In this document: piece after piece, positions 1 through 8,469 of the stretch
Layout: every line of letters begins with the position of its first letter
Numbering within the stretch: the first letter of the stretch is position 1
Assembly (NCBI GenBank): GCA_003170655.1
Contig: PMYY01000140.1
Location: 1 to 36,039 of the forward strand
Direction of reading: 5' to 3'
From: Nitrospiraceae bacterium
GTDB taxonomy: Bacteria; Nitrospirota; Thermodesulfovibrionia; Thermodesulfovibrionales; Dissulfurispiraceae
DNA: 36,039 bases
Notes under the pieces: model-generated
Told to the model about the DNA's origin: nothing
Seen by the model: only the letters and a program-made list of their open reading frames with translations
Database searches by the model: none
Position numbers and translations under genes: made by a program

Positions 1-11
1 GCCTTGGCCAT
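1..11 (-). CDS. tuf: elongation factor Tu, first codons only
   Basis: Only the start codon (9-11) and the beginning of the reading frame lie in the window; the codons read Met-Ala-Lys, the usual EF-Tu N-terminus. A strong Shine-Dalgarno sequence (AAGGAGG, about 16-22) precedes it. It sits directly downstream of fusA on the same strand, exactly where tuf is found in the classical rpsL-rpsG-fusA-tuf str operon. The identity rests on synteny and three codons, so it is likely but not proven from this window. Confidence 0.7.
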
Positions 12-57
12 ATATCCTCCTTAGTACCTTCCGTTAAAACTTTTATTACTTTCCAAG

Positions 58-2136
58 TTATTCGCCTTTTATCTTTGCTACAATGCCTTCCATGATACTC
101 TTTGGAACTTCCTCGTAATGGGAAAATTGCATCGTATATGTGGCCCTTCCCTGGGTCTTAGACCTCAGGTCGGTAGCATATCCGAACATCTCGGACAGTG
201 GGACCGTGGCCTTGATCACCTGGGTTTTACCTCTCTTTTCCATAGACTGTATCTTGCCGCGGCGCGAATTAAGATCGCCAATAACATCACCCATATATTC
301 TTCCGGAGTGACATCTTCAACATTCATGACAGGCTCAAGCAATGAGATCTGGGCCTTCCTTGCGCCATCCTTGAAGGCCATTGATCCTGCAATCTTGAAG
401 GCCATTTCCGAGGAGTCGACCTCATGGTACGAGCCGTCGATGACAGTTACCCTCACGTCCACAACAGGATATCCGGCAAGTACGCCGCCCTCCATTGCTT
501 CCTTGACGCCCTTTTCAACAGCTGGGACGTATTCCCTCGGGATAGAGCCGCCCACAACCTTGTTGACGAATTCGAAGCCCGTTCCTCTTTCGAGGGGGTC
601 CATTGTAATCCAGACGTGGCCATACTGTCCGCGGCCGCCTGATTGCCTGACGAATTTCCCCTCCACCTTCACGGAATTCTTGATAGCTTCTTTATAGGCA
701 ACCTGAGGTTTACCAACATTCGCGCCGACTTTGAATTCTCTCATCAGTCGATCTGTAATAATTTCAAGATGAAGCTCTCCCATACCGGAAATGATGGTCT
801 GGCCCGTCTCCTCGTTGAAGGAAACTCTGAAAGAAGGATCTTCCTGGGCAAGTTTTGAAAGCGATAGCGACAATCTCTCTTGGTCGGCCTTGGTCTTGGG
901 CTCGATGGCTACCGAAATAACAGGCTCAGGGAATTCCATTAACTCAAGAATGACGGGATTATTTTCATCGCAAAGGGTATCGCCGGTCAAGGTCTGTTTG
1001 AGACCCACAATCGCCGCAATATCACCGGCCCTGACTTCCTTTATCTCCTCCCTCTTGTTCGCATGCATCTGGAGAAGCCGGCCAACCCTTTCCTTGGCGT
1101 CCTTGGTCGAATTATATACGTACGACCCCGACTGCAACACGCCTGAATACACTCTCGCGAAAACAAGCTGTCCGACATAAGGGTCGGTCATTATCTTAAA
1201 TGCGAGCGCAGCAAACGGCTCATCATCTTGAGGTCTTCTGGCGACGTCTGTATCGTCAGAGGGTTTCTTTCCTATTACAGGCGGAATGTCGACCGGCGAA
1301 GGGAGGTAATCGACTACCGCGTCGAGAAGCATCTGAACTCCCTTGTTCTTAAAAGCGGAGCCGCAGATAACGGGGTTGATCTTCAGATCTAACGTTCCCT
1401 TCCGCAAGGCGTTTTTGATCTCCTGAATGGTGACCTCCTCGCCCGCGAGGTATTTCTCCATTATCGTGTCGTCTACATCGGAGAGCGCCTCGATCATTTT
1501 ATCTCTATATTCCTTTGCCTGGGCGACATACTCGGCGGGGATCTCATCTTCAACAAATTTCGCGCCGAGTGTCTCATCTTCAAAAATATAGGCCTTCATA
1601 GTAACAAGATCGATCGGGCCTCTAAACTTTTCTTCCTTGCCTATGGGTATATGGATAAGAACGGGACGCGCACCTAGCTTCTCGACCATCGAATCGACCG
1701 CCATAAAAAAATCTGCACCTACCCGGTCCATTTTATTGAAAAAAGCTATTCTCGGAACGCCGTATTTATTTGCCTGCCTCCAGACCGTTTCCGACTGGGG
1801 CTCAACCCCAGCCACTGAATCGAACACAGCGACGGCACCATCAAGTACCCGGAGAGACCGCTCGACTTCTATGGTAAAGTCGACGTGGCCGGGCGTATCA
1901 ATAATATTTATGCGGTGATTGTTCCATGAACATGTCGTTGCGGCTGAGGTTATAGTGATTCCGCGTTCCTGCTCCTGGGGCATCCAATCCATGACAGCGG
2001 TGCCTTCGTGGACCTCGCCGATCTTGTAGGTAACTCCAGTGTAGTAAAGAACGCGTTCAGTTGTAGTAGTCTTGCCGGCATCGATGTGGGCCATGATGCC
2101 AATATTTCTCGTCTTTTCTAGGGGGAATCTCGACAT
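58..2136 (-). CDS. fusA: translation elongation factor G
   Basis: The gene encodes canonical EF-G (692 residues, the usual length), the GTPase that drives tRNA-mRNA translocation on the ribosome and helps recycle ribosomes. The G1 motif AHIDAGKTT is at residues 17-25, switch I reads RGITITSA, G3 is DTPGH with the catalytic His84, G4 is NKMD, and the G5 element GSAF is present. Domains II to V follow, including the conserved GSIPREY and SSEMAFKIAGS stretches of domains IV and V. It lies 15 bases after rpsG and 46 bases before tuf, in normal str-operon order. It is the housekeeping copy; a divergent second EF-G is at 20877-22970. Confidence 0.98.
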   Translation of the reverse strand: MSRFPLEKTRNIGIMAHIDAGKTTTTERVLYYTGVTYKIGEVHEGTAVMDWMPQEQERGITITSAATTCSWNNHRINIIDTPGHVDFTIEVERSLRVLDGAVAVFDSVAGVEPQSETVWRQANKYGVPRIAFFNKMDRVGADFFMAVDSMVEKLGARPVLIHIPIGKEEKFRGPIDLVTMKAYIFEDETLGAKFVEDEIPAEYVAQAKEYRDKMIEALSDVDDTIMEKYLAGEEVTIQEIKNALRKGTLDLKINPVICGSAFKNKGVQMLLDAVVDYLPSPVDIPPVIGKKPSDDTDVARRPQDDEPFAALAFKIMTDPYVGQLVFARVYSGVLQSGSYVYNSTKDAKERVGRLLQMHANKREEIKEVRAGDIAAIVGLKQTLTGDTLCDENNPVILELMEFPEPVISVAIEPKTKADQERLSLSLSKLAQEDPSFRVSFNEETGQTIISGMGELHLEIITDRLMREFKVGANVGKPQVAYKEAIKNSVKVEGKFVRQSGGRGQYGHVWITMDPLERGTGFEFVNKVVGGSIPREYVPAVEKGVKEAMEGGVLAGYPVVDVRVTVIDGSYHEVDSSEMAFKIAGSMAFKDGARKAQISLLEPVMNVEDVTPEEYMGDVIGDLNSRRGKIQSMEKRGKTQVIKATVPLSEMFGYATDLRSKTQGRATYTMQFSHYEEVPKSIMEGIVAKIKGE

Positions 2137-2151
2137 TAGATATAAACCTTC

Positions 2152-2622
2152 TTACCACCGATAATGCGCAAAGGCCCTGTTGGCTTCGGCCATTTTGTGG
2201 GTTTCTTCTTTTTTCTTAATTGATGAACCTGTATTGTTGTAGGCATCCAGCAACTCGCCTGCAATCCTCTCTCGCATTGTCTTTTCCTTGCGGTCTCTCG
2301 CATATTTAATAATCCACCGCAAAGCCAGTGCAATCTTCCTGGCCGGCTTTACCTCAACCGGCACCTGATACGTGGCGCCACCTACCCTTCTCGGCTTGAC
2401 CTCGACAAGTGGCTTCACATTTTCGACAGCCGCCTTAAAGACCTTCAGGGCATCGATGCCTGTCTTCTCGCTCATGATATCAAACGCGCCATAACATATG
2501 CGTTCCGCTGTGGATTTTTTGCCTTCCTTAAGCAGAACGCTTACAAGCCGGGTCACCAGCTTGCTGTTATATTTGGGATCTGGTAGAACATCTCTTTTTT
2601 CAGACTCTCTTCTTCTTGCCAT
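2152..2622 (-). CDS. rpsG: 30S ribosomal protein S7
   Basis: S7 is a primary 16S rRNA-binding protein that nucleates assembly of the 30S head and contacts E-site tRNA. The 156-residue product has the standard length and family features: the start MARRRESEKRDV, the PRRVGGATYQVPVEV motif in the middle, and a basic C-terminus ending FAHYRW. A GGAG ribosome-binding site precedes the ATG. It lies 21 bases downstream of rpsL and 15 upstream of fusA, as in the str operon. In E. coli S7 is the translational repressor of this operon; whether that holds here is not visible in the sequence. Confidence 0.98.
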   Translation of the reverse strand: MARRRESEKRDVLPDPKYNSKLVTRLVSVLLKEGKKSTAERICYGAFDIMSEKTGIDALKVFKAAVENVKPLVEVKPRRVGGATYQVPVEVKPARKIALALRWIIKYARDRKEKTMRERIAGELLDAYNNTGSSIKKKEETHKMAEANRAFAHYRW

Positions 2623-2643
2623 TTTAATATGCTCCGACTGTAT

Positions 2644-3015
2644 CTATTTAGGCCGCTTAGCGCCGTACTTGGACCGGCCCTGCTTACGGTTGCCCACGCC
2701 GGCGCAGTCGAGGGCACCCCTCAGGATGTGATACCTCACACCCGGAAGATCCTTGACTCTTCCGCCCCTGATTAACACGATTGAATGCTCCTGGAGATTG
2801 TGACCCACACCGGGAATGTATGCGGTGACCTCCATACCATTGGTAAGCCTCACTCTAGCTACTTTCCTCAAAGCTGAGTTCGGCTTTTTCGGAGTGGTCG
2901 TATAAACCCTCACGCAGACGCCGCGCTTTTGAGGACAGCTCTTGAGGGCCGGACTTTTAGTCTTCCTCTCAAGCTGCTTGCGACCGTGTTTGACTAGTTG
3001 TGCAATAGTAGGCAC
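2644..3015 (-). CDS. rpsL: 30S ribosomal protein S12
   Basis: S12 sits at the decoding centre of the 30S subunit and takes part in tRNA selection. The 123-residue product has the hallmark TTPKKPNSALRKVARVRL segment, in which the lysine tied to streptomycin sensitivity is intact, and the segment GVGHNLQEHSIVLIRGGRVK carrying the usual beta-methylthiolated aspartate region. The ATG is preceded by GGAGGA at ideal spacing. It is the first gene of the str operon, with a candidate sigma-70 promoter about 60 bases upstream. Confidence 0.98.
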   Translation of the reverse strand: MPTIAQLVKHGRKQLERKTKSPALKSCPQKRGVCVRVYTTTPKKPNSALRKVARVRLTNGMEVTAYIPGVGHNLQEHSIVLIRGGRVKDLPGVRYHILRGALDCAGVGNRKQGRSKYGAKRPK

Positions 3016-3074
3016 ATTTCCTCCAGTTATTATAAGTCTCTAAATTATTCCGTTTTTACCGTGAAAACCTGTTA

Positions 3075-3103
3075 AGCTTACCAGAGAAAGATCAATTTGT
3101 CAA
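3075..3103 (-). promoter_or_regulatory. candidate sigma-70 promoter of the str operon
   Basis: On the minus strand a perfect TTGACA (-35, 3098-3103) is followed after exactly 17 bases by TAAGCT (-10, 3075-3080). Transcription would start near 3068, giving a leader of about 50 bases before rpsL. The -35 box is perfect but the -10 box is a weak match, so this is a prediction from spacing and position. Confidence 0.5.
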
Positions 3104-3330
3104 GTCTTTCAGTGGTCTTCTTCTGTCATTACCCTTTAAACCAAAGAGTGAAAATATAACATTTCTGCACAAAAAAAAGAAAGTAGTATTTTTCTTTAAT
3201 CCACAGTATGTTTATAATATTTTCATAAACGGGTAAAAAATACTCCTAAGTATGGTATGGTTCAATACATTGCCCTGCAGTACGATTAATGACGATTGCC
3301 GTTGGAGAATCCGGGGCACTAGAGGGGAAC
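3104..3330. other. AT-rich intergenic region between divergent genes
   Basis: This is the remainder of the 315-base gap between the divergent rpsL and hydrolase genes. It is AT-rich. The only plus-strand promoter element I can point to is a TATAAT at 3213-3218, without a good -35 box at 16-18 bases. I see no RNA gene, terminator or long repeat. Confidence 0.4.
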
Positions 3331-3948
3331 ATGACTAAGGACATCCAATGGCTGGGGCACGATACCTTCAAAATCCTCGGGGACAGAGTAGTCTATACCG
3401 ATCCATTTCGACTAAAGGCAAAGGATGCGGCGGACATCATATTCATAACGCACGAGCATCACGATCACTGTTCGCCTGAGGATGTGCAAAAAATACTCCA
3501 GCCCGATACTATTATCGTCGCGCCGGCCGATTGCGCCGAAAAATTGTCCGGCCACGTTAAGGTTGTTAAGCCTGGCGACAAATTTTCAATTGCAGGCATT
3601 GAGATTGAGGTCGTTCCAGCCTACAATACCAACAAGCAATTCCATACTAAAGACATGGGGTGGGTTGGATACATCTTTGCCGTCAATAATAAAAGGTTAT
3701 ATCTGGCAGGAGATACCGATTTCATACCAGAAATGAAGACTTTAAGAAACATAGATATTGCCCTTTTGCCGGTATCGGGCACCTATGTTATGACAGCTGA
3801 AGAGGCAGCGGAGGCGGCACTCACGATAAGGCCGAAGAGGGCCATTCCGATGCATTATGGGACTATCGTAGGATCACGGAAAGATGCTGAAATATTTGCA
3901 GAAAAACTTCGGGGCAAGGTGGACGTCATTATTCTGCCCCCCGAATGA
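3331..3948 (+). CDS. UlaG-like metallo-beta-lactamase-fold hydrolase
   Basis: The product (205 residues from the chosen start) is a small cytoplasmic metal-dependent hydrolase of the metallo-beta-lactamase fold, related to UlaG/YtkL-type proteins. The metal-binding motif THEHHDHC (HxHxDH) is near residue 41, the downstream metal ligand lies in AGDTDFIPEM, and a final histidine lies in PMHYGTIVG. The frame stays open upstream to an ATG at 3289, but the ATG at 3331 is preceded by AGAGGGG and gives the family-typical N-terminus with WLGHDTF, so I use 3331. The substrate cannot be told from sequence. The gene appears to be monocistronic, divergent from rpsL and 95 bases before birA. Confidence 0.88.
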   Translation: MTKDIQWLGHDTFKILGDRVVYTDPFRLKAKDAADIIFITHEHHDHCSPEDVQKILQPDTIIVAPADCAEKLSGHVKVVKPGDKFSIAGIEIEVVPAYNTNKQFHTKDMGWVGYIFAVNNKRLYLAGDTDFIPEMKTLRNIDIALLPVSGTYVMTAEEAAEAALTIRPKRAIPMHYGTIVGSRKDAEIFAEKLRGKVDVIILPPE

Positions 3949-4043
3949 GGTTCATCTCATCACAAATGCAAATCATGTATCAAATACTGCCAATTTTCTT
4001 GACTTAGCGCTATTCATGCGCCGTATCTTATAATGGAGGGAGT

Positions 4044-5039
4044 TTGTCCAGGGGCAAGATAGATAGAGATGAGATATCGGTGCTTCTCAAAGAGAACGGC
4101 GGCTTCCTTTCGGGAACTGCTATTGCCTCACGATTGGGAGTCACAAGGACAGCCGTGTGGAAGGCTATCAGGCTGCTGAAGAAAGATGGCTATGTGATAG
4201 AATCTTCGCCGGCAAAAGGTTACCGTTTGCGCCTTTCACCGGACCTCTGCATCCCTGATCTGAGAAAAATTCTCTCGCCCGGCTCAATAATGGGTCGCGA
4301 AATACTTTTTTTTGAGTCCGTATCTTCAACCAATACAGTTGCCATGGAAATGGCAGCACAGGGATGCGCTGAGGGTACCATAGTCATTGCAGAGACCCAA
4401 ACGACCGGCAAAGGCAGGCTGGGGCGTTCCTGGATATCCCCGGCGGGCAAAAACCTTTATATGAGCATCGTGCTGAGACCTGCCATGTCGCCGCGTGACG
4501 CCACGGCGCTTACTCTCCTCTCAGCCGTCGCATGTGCCTCTGCAATAAGGCACTCTTCCTCTGTTGCAGTTACCATAAAATGGCCAAATGATATCATTGT
4601 CGGAGACCGCAAGCTCGGGGGGATATTGACCGAGATCAAGGCAGATATGGACCGCATTACCCATGCGGTCGTAGGTATCGGAATAAACGTGAACCTTGCT
4701 CTTGCAGATATGCCCGACGAGATAGCGGTCATAGCGACATCGATTATCAACCAAACCGGGGAGCCGTCCTCGCGAACAGAACTGGCTGGCGAGGTGATCA
4801 GGGAATTCGACAAATGGTATGGACTTCTCAAGACTAAAGGGAAACAGGTCATCATCGACGAATGGCTTGCAATGTCTTCGACCATCGGGAAACAAGTGCT
4901 GGTGTCCGCCGGGAAGGTGCATCTTAAGGGCTCGGCCGAGGGCATTGACGACGAGGGACTGCTGATCTTGAAACTCGCCGACGGCACTTACCGGAAAGTG
5001 AGCGCCGGTGACGTGACTATCGCGAGGACGAGAGAATGA
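4044..5039 (+). CDS. birA: biotin-protein ligase / biotin operon repressor
   Basis: BirA activates biotin to biotinyl-AMP and attaches it to acceptor proteins such as the biotin carboxyl carrier protein. The 331-residue product is the bifunctional form: residues about 8-65 make a winged helix-turn-helix (SGTAIASRLGVTRTAVWKAI), then the catalytic domain has GKGRLGRSW (biotinyl-AMP loop), KWPND and GGILTE, and a C-terminal SH3-like cap follows. The start is a TTG at 4044, with GGAGGG just upstream at 4035-4040; no ATG fits the N-terminus. It overlaps coaX by four bases (ATGA), so the two are likely translationally coupled. The HTH suggests regulation of biotin genes elsewhere in the genome. Confidence 0.95.
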   Translation: MSRGKIDRDEISVLLKENGGFLSGTAIASRLGVTRTAVWKAIRLLKKDGYVIESSPAKGYRLRLSPDLCIPDLRKILSPGSIMGREILFFESVSSTNTVAMEMAAQGCAEGTIVIAETQTTGKGRLGRSWISPAGKNLYMSIVLRPAMSPRDATALTLLSAVACASAIRHSSSVAVTIKWPNDIIVGDRKLGGILTEIKADMDRITHAVVGIGINVNLALADMPDEIAVIATSIINQTGEPSSRTELAGEVIREFDKWYGLLKTKGKQVIIDEWLAMSSTIGKQVLVSAGKVHLKGSAEGIDDEGLLILKLADGTYRKVSAGDVTIARTRE

Positions 5040-5839
5040 GACCGAAAAGACAGCCTCTGCTGGCTATTGATATCGGCAACTCTACCATCGGGTTGTGTTT
5101 CTTCATCGACCCCAATATCGGTAAAGGCCTTACCGTCGAAAAAATCCCTTTGTCTCATATTAAATCATCCGCGACACTATCTCGTATGATTATCAATCTA
5201 CTCGCAAAGTGCTACAAGACTTCGAATCTGCCTAAACAGCGGATCGGAGTTGTAATATCTTCCGTAGTCCCCGAGTTGACCCGTTACGCGACTGCAGCGG
5301 TAAAAAGCTTATGCACTGATCCGGTAATCATAACGCATACCTTGGCAACGGGGTTGACCCTGAAAGTATCCAATCCCAAAACGCTCGGCTCCGACAGGAT
5401 AGTGAATGGGCTGGCAGGTTTCCGTCACTTCGGCAAACCTATAGCAGTAGTCGATGTCGGAACCGCGACTACCATCACAGTGGTAAACAAAAACTCAACG
5501 CTTATCGGCGGGGCGATAATGCCTGGAATCAATTTGATGCGAGAATCCCTTGCATCCAACACTGCCAAATTACCGCTCATCCCTCTCCAGAAGCCTTCCT
5601 CTATGTTAGGCACCGATACAGAATCTGCATTAGTGTCGGGCATAATCAACGGAACCGTTGGGGCAGTCGAAAACATCGTTAGAGGTATTGAAGAGGAAAC
5701 ACATATGAAGCTCAAGCTGATTCTGACAGGTGGCCAAGCCGGACTCATTGCATCAGTGTTGAAAAGGGAACATGTCGTGATTCCCGATCTGATTTTTGAA
5801 GGGATGCGGCTGATCTATAATCTGCATAAAGAAAACTGA
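5036..5839 (+). CDS. coaX: type III pantothenate kinase
   Basis: This enzyme phosphorylates pantothenate, the first step of coenzyme A synthesis. CoaX-type kinases belong to the ASKHA fold and are not inhibited by CoA. In the 267-residue product the N-terminal phosphate loop reads AIDIGNSTIG, the second phosphate motif is VVDVGTATTITVV, and the GGAIMPGINL element and a C-terminal LTGGQAG adenosine motif are present. It overlaps the end of birA (ATGA), a pairing of birA and coaX that is common in bacteria and links two cofactor genes. No other pantothenate kinase is seen in the window. Confidence 0.96.
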   Translation: MRPKRQPLLAIDIGNSTIGLCFFIDPNIGKGLTVEKIPLSHIKSSATLSRMIINLLAKCYKTSNLPKQRIGVVISSVVPELTRYATAAVKSLCTDPVIITHTLATGLTLKVSNPKTLGSDRIVNGLAGFRHFGKPIAVVDVGTATTITVVNKNSTLIGGAIMPGINLMRESLASNTAKLPLIPLQKPSSMLGTDTESALVSGIINGTVGAVENIVRGIEEETHMKLKLILTGGQAGLIASVLKREHVVIPDLIFEGMRLIYNLHKEN

Positions 5840-5851
5840 GCCGTTATTGTG

Positions 5852-5894
5852 TATACTTAATTTCGTACATTACAAATGCACGAAATTAAGTATA
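5852..5894 (+). repeat. 15-base perfect inverted repeat abutting the usp ribosome-binding site
   Basis: TATACTTAATTTCGT (5852-5866) is repeated exactly as its reverse complement at 5880-5894, separated by 13 bases. Inside the spacer four further pairs can form after one mismatch, so a hairpin of about 19 pairs with a three-base loop is possible. The right arm ends where the AGGAGGA ribosome-binding site (5894-5900) begins. There is no run of T after it, so it does not look like a normal intrinsic terminator. It could be an operator (the left arm contains TATACT, a possible -10 box) or an RNA structure controlling translation of the stress protein. Confidence 0.75.
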
Positions 5895-5906
5895 GGAGGA
5901 CACATC

Positions 5907-6350
5907 ATGATCGTCAAAAACATACTTTTCCCTACCGACTTTTCCGCAGGAGCTTCACACGCATTGTCGTACGCCGTAGACTTGGCAAAAACCTACGGGG
6001 CTAAACTTTATGTTATGAATGTTATCCATGACATAGACATGTCATCGAACATGCATATACCTCATCGTTCGGTCGATATAATGTATTCGGAATTCGAGGC
6101 AAGTGCAAAGAAGGCACTGGAAAAACTTTGCATATCGGTTCAAGACGAATGTAAGACAACCGAAAGCATTGTACTGCGCGGCATCCCGTATGAAGAGATA
6201 CTGAAGTATATACCGGTAAAAGATATCGATCTGATAATCATGGCCACGCATGGAAGAAAAGGTCTCGACAGGGTCCTCTTCGGCAGCACCACAGAGCGGG
6301 TAGTACGGAATTCGTCCTGTCCGGTGCTGACCATCCGGATGCCTGCGTAA
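5907..6350 (+). CDS. universal stress protein (UspA family)
   Basis: The 147-residue product is a single-domain cytoplasmic universal stress protein of the nucleotide-binding alpha/beta type. The N-terminus ILFPTDFSAGASHAL and the C-terminal ATP-binding signature HGRKGLDRVLFGSTTERVV, followed by CPVLTIR, match the ATP-binding branch. The frame is open from an ATG at 5847, but that start would put the inverted repeat and the ribosome-binding site inside the coding region; the ATG at 5907 has AGGAGGA six bases upstream and gives the family-typical start, so I use it. The adjacent inverted repeat suggests specific control. Confidence 0.93.
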   Translation: MIVKNILFPTDFSAGASHALSYAVDLAKTYGAKLYVMNVIHDIDMSSNMHIPHRSVDIMYSEFEASAKKALEKLCISVQDECKTTESIVLRGIPYEEILKYIPVKDIDLIIMATHGRKGLDRVLFGSTTERVVRNSSCPVLTIRMPA

Positions 6351-6398
6351 CAGCTTAAATAGAGACAATTTAGCAAAGCTCCCCGCACCTCATTATTT

Positions 6399-7529
6399 AT
6401 GATGCTGAAAACAGCTGTACTAGTAGTAGGCGGCGGCCCAGCCGGAGCCACCGCCGCAAGATTGCTGGCCTCGGAAGGCGTTGATACGGTCCTTGTCGAG
6501 CGGGACTTCTCCTATGTTAAACCGTGCGGCGGAGGCATTTCCTCCGGCGCTTTCCGCGAGTTTGCCCTGCCGGAAAATATCATCAGAAAGACAATCGATA
6601 AAGTCCTCATCGTATCACCGGAAGGCCGCAAAATAGAGATATCTATTAATGAAGGTGCCATATACATCACCGACCGGGGCTGCCTCGACTCTTCACTGCG
6701 ACAGATGGCGCGAGATCGAGGTGCTTCCTTGATCGAAGGTGAGTTTACCGGATTCGAAAGAAGTGGCGGCAGCTTTATTTCCTGCGTCAATCGGAAAGAG
6801 AACGGCGTGTCAATTAAAATTCAATCCGACTACTTACTGGCTGCCGACGGGATCACGTTCAGCGTCGGCCGAAAAAGCGGACAGCCGCGCCTGAATCGGC
6901 TTTATACTATAAGCGCGAGGATTTCTCCCTTCGATGGAGACACCTGCGAGTTTTGGTTCGGCACCATTCATGCGTCCCATTTTTATTCATGGATATTCCC
7001 TTCGGACGGCCATGCATCGATCGGCACCGGTAGCCTGACTCCGCAAGAATGTCCTGCATTGCTGCAGAATTTTCTAATGAGAAGATTCGGCAGCCGGATT
7101 GAACAGATGATGCAGGAAAAACTCATAGACAGACCCCGCATATTCCCCATCCCAGCCTGGAAGAATAAATCATTCGGATCAGGTAAGATCTTTTTCCTCG
7201 GTGATGCGGCTGGCATGGTAATGCCGGTGACTTACGAAGGCATCTATTACGCCATGAAATCAGGACAGTTTGCCGCGACCGCTATAATCGAAAGAAAACC
7301 CGAAATTTACCGCAAGCTCTGGGAAGAACGATTCGGAAACAGGTTCATGGTTATGGACCGCTTCAAGAATCATTTTTTCAGGGATGACGCAAGCATCGAG
7401 AGATGGGTCGGTGTCCACAGATCGTCAGCCATCCAGGAACTCGCAATGAAACTATGGCTTGAAAAAGAACCTGGTACCCATAAACTGTTCGCTTATCTCA
7501 AGGCCTTCGGCAGTCTCCTGACGCCATAA
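6399..7529 (+). CDS. geranylgeranyl-reductase-family FAD-dependent oxidoreductase
   Basis: The 376-residue product is a flavoprotein of the geranylgeranyl reductase / digeranylgeranylglycerophospholipid reductase family, which saturates isoprenoid double bonds or acts on related lipids. The N-terminal FAD-binding motif GGGPAGATAARLL (about residues 12-24) is followed by VERD, then the family KPCGGGISSG motif at about 41-50, and the second FAD motif FLGDAAGMVMP with TYEGIYYAMKSG. No membrane segment is evident. The start is one of two adjacent ATG codons and has no clear ribosome-binding site. The neighbours (usp, tonB-like) do not indicate a substrate; a quinone, prenyl or ether lipid are all possible. 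Confidence 0.82.
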   Translation: MMLKTAVLVVGGGPAGATAARLLASEGVDTVLVERDFSYVKPCGGGISSGAFREFALPENIIRKTIDKVLIVSPEGRKIEISINEGAIYITDRGCLDSSLRQMARDRGASLIEGEFTGFERSGGSFISCVNRKENGVSIKIQSDYLLAADGITFSVGRKSGQPRLNRLYTISARISPFDGDTCEFWFGTIHASHFYSWIFPSDGHASIGTGSLTPQECPALLQNFLMRRFGSRIEQMMQEKLIDRPRIFPIPAWKNKSFGSGKIFFLGDAAGMVMPVTYEGIYYAMKSGQFAATAIIERKPEIYRKLWEERFGNRFMVMDRFKNHFFRDDASIERWVGVHRSSAIQELAMKLWLEKEPGTHKLFAYLKAFGSLLTP

Positions 7530-7572
7530 CTCCAGCGCACATTTACCAAAGAAACATCTATTTGCGTTAAAA

Positions 7573-7578
7573 TATAAT
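7573..7578 (+). promoter_or_regulatory. possible -10 box close to a TTG start
   Basis: A perfect TATAAT lies five bases before the TTG start of the TonB-family gene, and no ribosome-binding site fits between them. If used, it would give a leaderless or near-leaderless transcript. No convincing -35 box lies 16-18 bases upstream, so this is weak. Confidence 0.25.
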
Positions 7579-7582
7579 TATC

Positions 7583-8428
7583 TTGAAGCGCTATTTAATC
7601 TTTTCCATAATTCTTCATATTGTAATCATAGGCGTCGCCCTTTTTCTAATACCCGAAAAGAAAGAAAGAGAGCAAAGACCGCTTATTGCCAGACTCGTCA
7701 CTCCTGAGGAGACCAAAGATATAGCGAATCGAGTCGAGAACAGAATATCCCCAAGAAAAAAGAATAGCCAGAACCATAAGAACACGACAGACAGGATATT
7801 CGCCAAAGAGAAGCAGGTGCCCAAAGTCCTCTCTTCAGTTCCATCGAGTCCTTCAGCTAAGAAATCTCCTCTTGGGCCGCGCGCCTTGACCAAGGAATTA
7901 CCCTCGAGAGGCGGCCGGACGGGGCAGATGCCGGATGTGAGTGGCGACAAAGGATACAGCGAAGGGAAGAACCTGACTGGCCCCGATAAATCCCAAATAC
8001 CTGGACAAAAGCAAGCTCCGATGCGGGAGAAACTCTTTGATCGCGATATCATTGCCAAATTGTCAAAGACAGAACAGGAGGGAACAAAGAAAGGAAGTGC
8101 CATCACATTCGACACGACTGAATTCAAATATTACGGTTATATGCAACGACTAAGAGACAAAATCCAGAGCGCATGGAAATATCCGCAGGATGCAGCTCGA
8201 AAAGGCATTTATGGCGATCTTGATATCGAATTTACAATCAAGAAGAATGGCAAACTTGGGGCTATCCAATTGGTTAGAACATCTGGATATAAGGATCTGG
8301 ACGATGCCGCGATTAAGGCATTAAGAGATGCTGAGCCCTATTGGCCTTTGCCTGATGACATCCGGGAGCAGAGCCTTACGATCACCGGTCATTTCATTTA
8401 TTCACTTTACGGGCAGTACATAAGATAA
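7583..8428 (+). CDS. TonB-family energy-transducing protein
   Basis: The 281-residue product has the TonB plan: an N-terminal inner-membrane anchor (residues about 4-21, LIFSIILHIVIIGVALFLI), a long hydrophilic periplasmic linker rich in Lys, Ser and Pro (about 25-165), and a C-terminal TonB domain (about 190-278) with MQRLRDKIQSAWKYP, the GYKDLDDAAIKALRDA helix and a final beta strand. TonB proteins couple the proton motive force, through ExbB and ExbD, to outer-membrane transport or motility. No exbB or exbD lies in the window. The start is a TTG without a clear ribosome-binding site; no ATG exists that keeps the membrane anchor. Confidence 0.85.
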   Translation: MKRYLIFSIILHIVIIGVALFLIPEKKEREQRPLIARLVTPEETKDIANRVENRISPRKKNSQNHKNTTDRIFAKEKQVPKVLSSVPSSPSAKKSPLGPRALTKELPSRGGRTGQMPDVSGDKGYSEGKNLTGPDKSQIPGQKQAPMREKLFDRDIIAKLSKTEQEGTKKGSAITFDTTEFKYYGYMQRLRDKIQSAWKYPQDAARKGIYGDLDIEFTIKKNGKLGAIQLVRTSGYKDLDDAAIKALRDAEPYWPLPDDIREQSLTITGHFIYSLYGQYIR

Positions 8429-8469
8429 CTGTGTCTATGCATGTCTTTACTGCCTAATTATATGAGCTG

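Noticed and set aside
140..697. Plus-strand open frames opposite fusA
   Set aside because: They are antisense to a conserved EF-G gene and have no family features; similar shadows occur opposite pilQ, cimA, lysC and the histidine kinase.
5852..5894. Intrinsic terminator for coaX
   Set aside because: The stem is AT-rich and no T run follows; the ribosome-binding site of usp comes immediately after.
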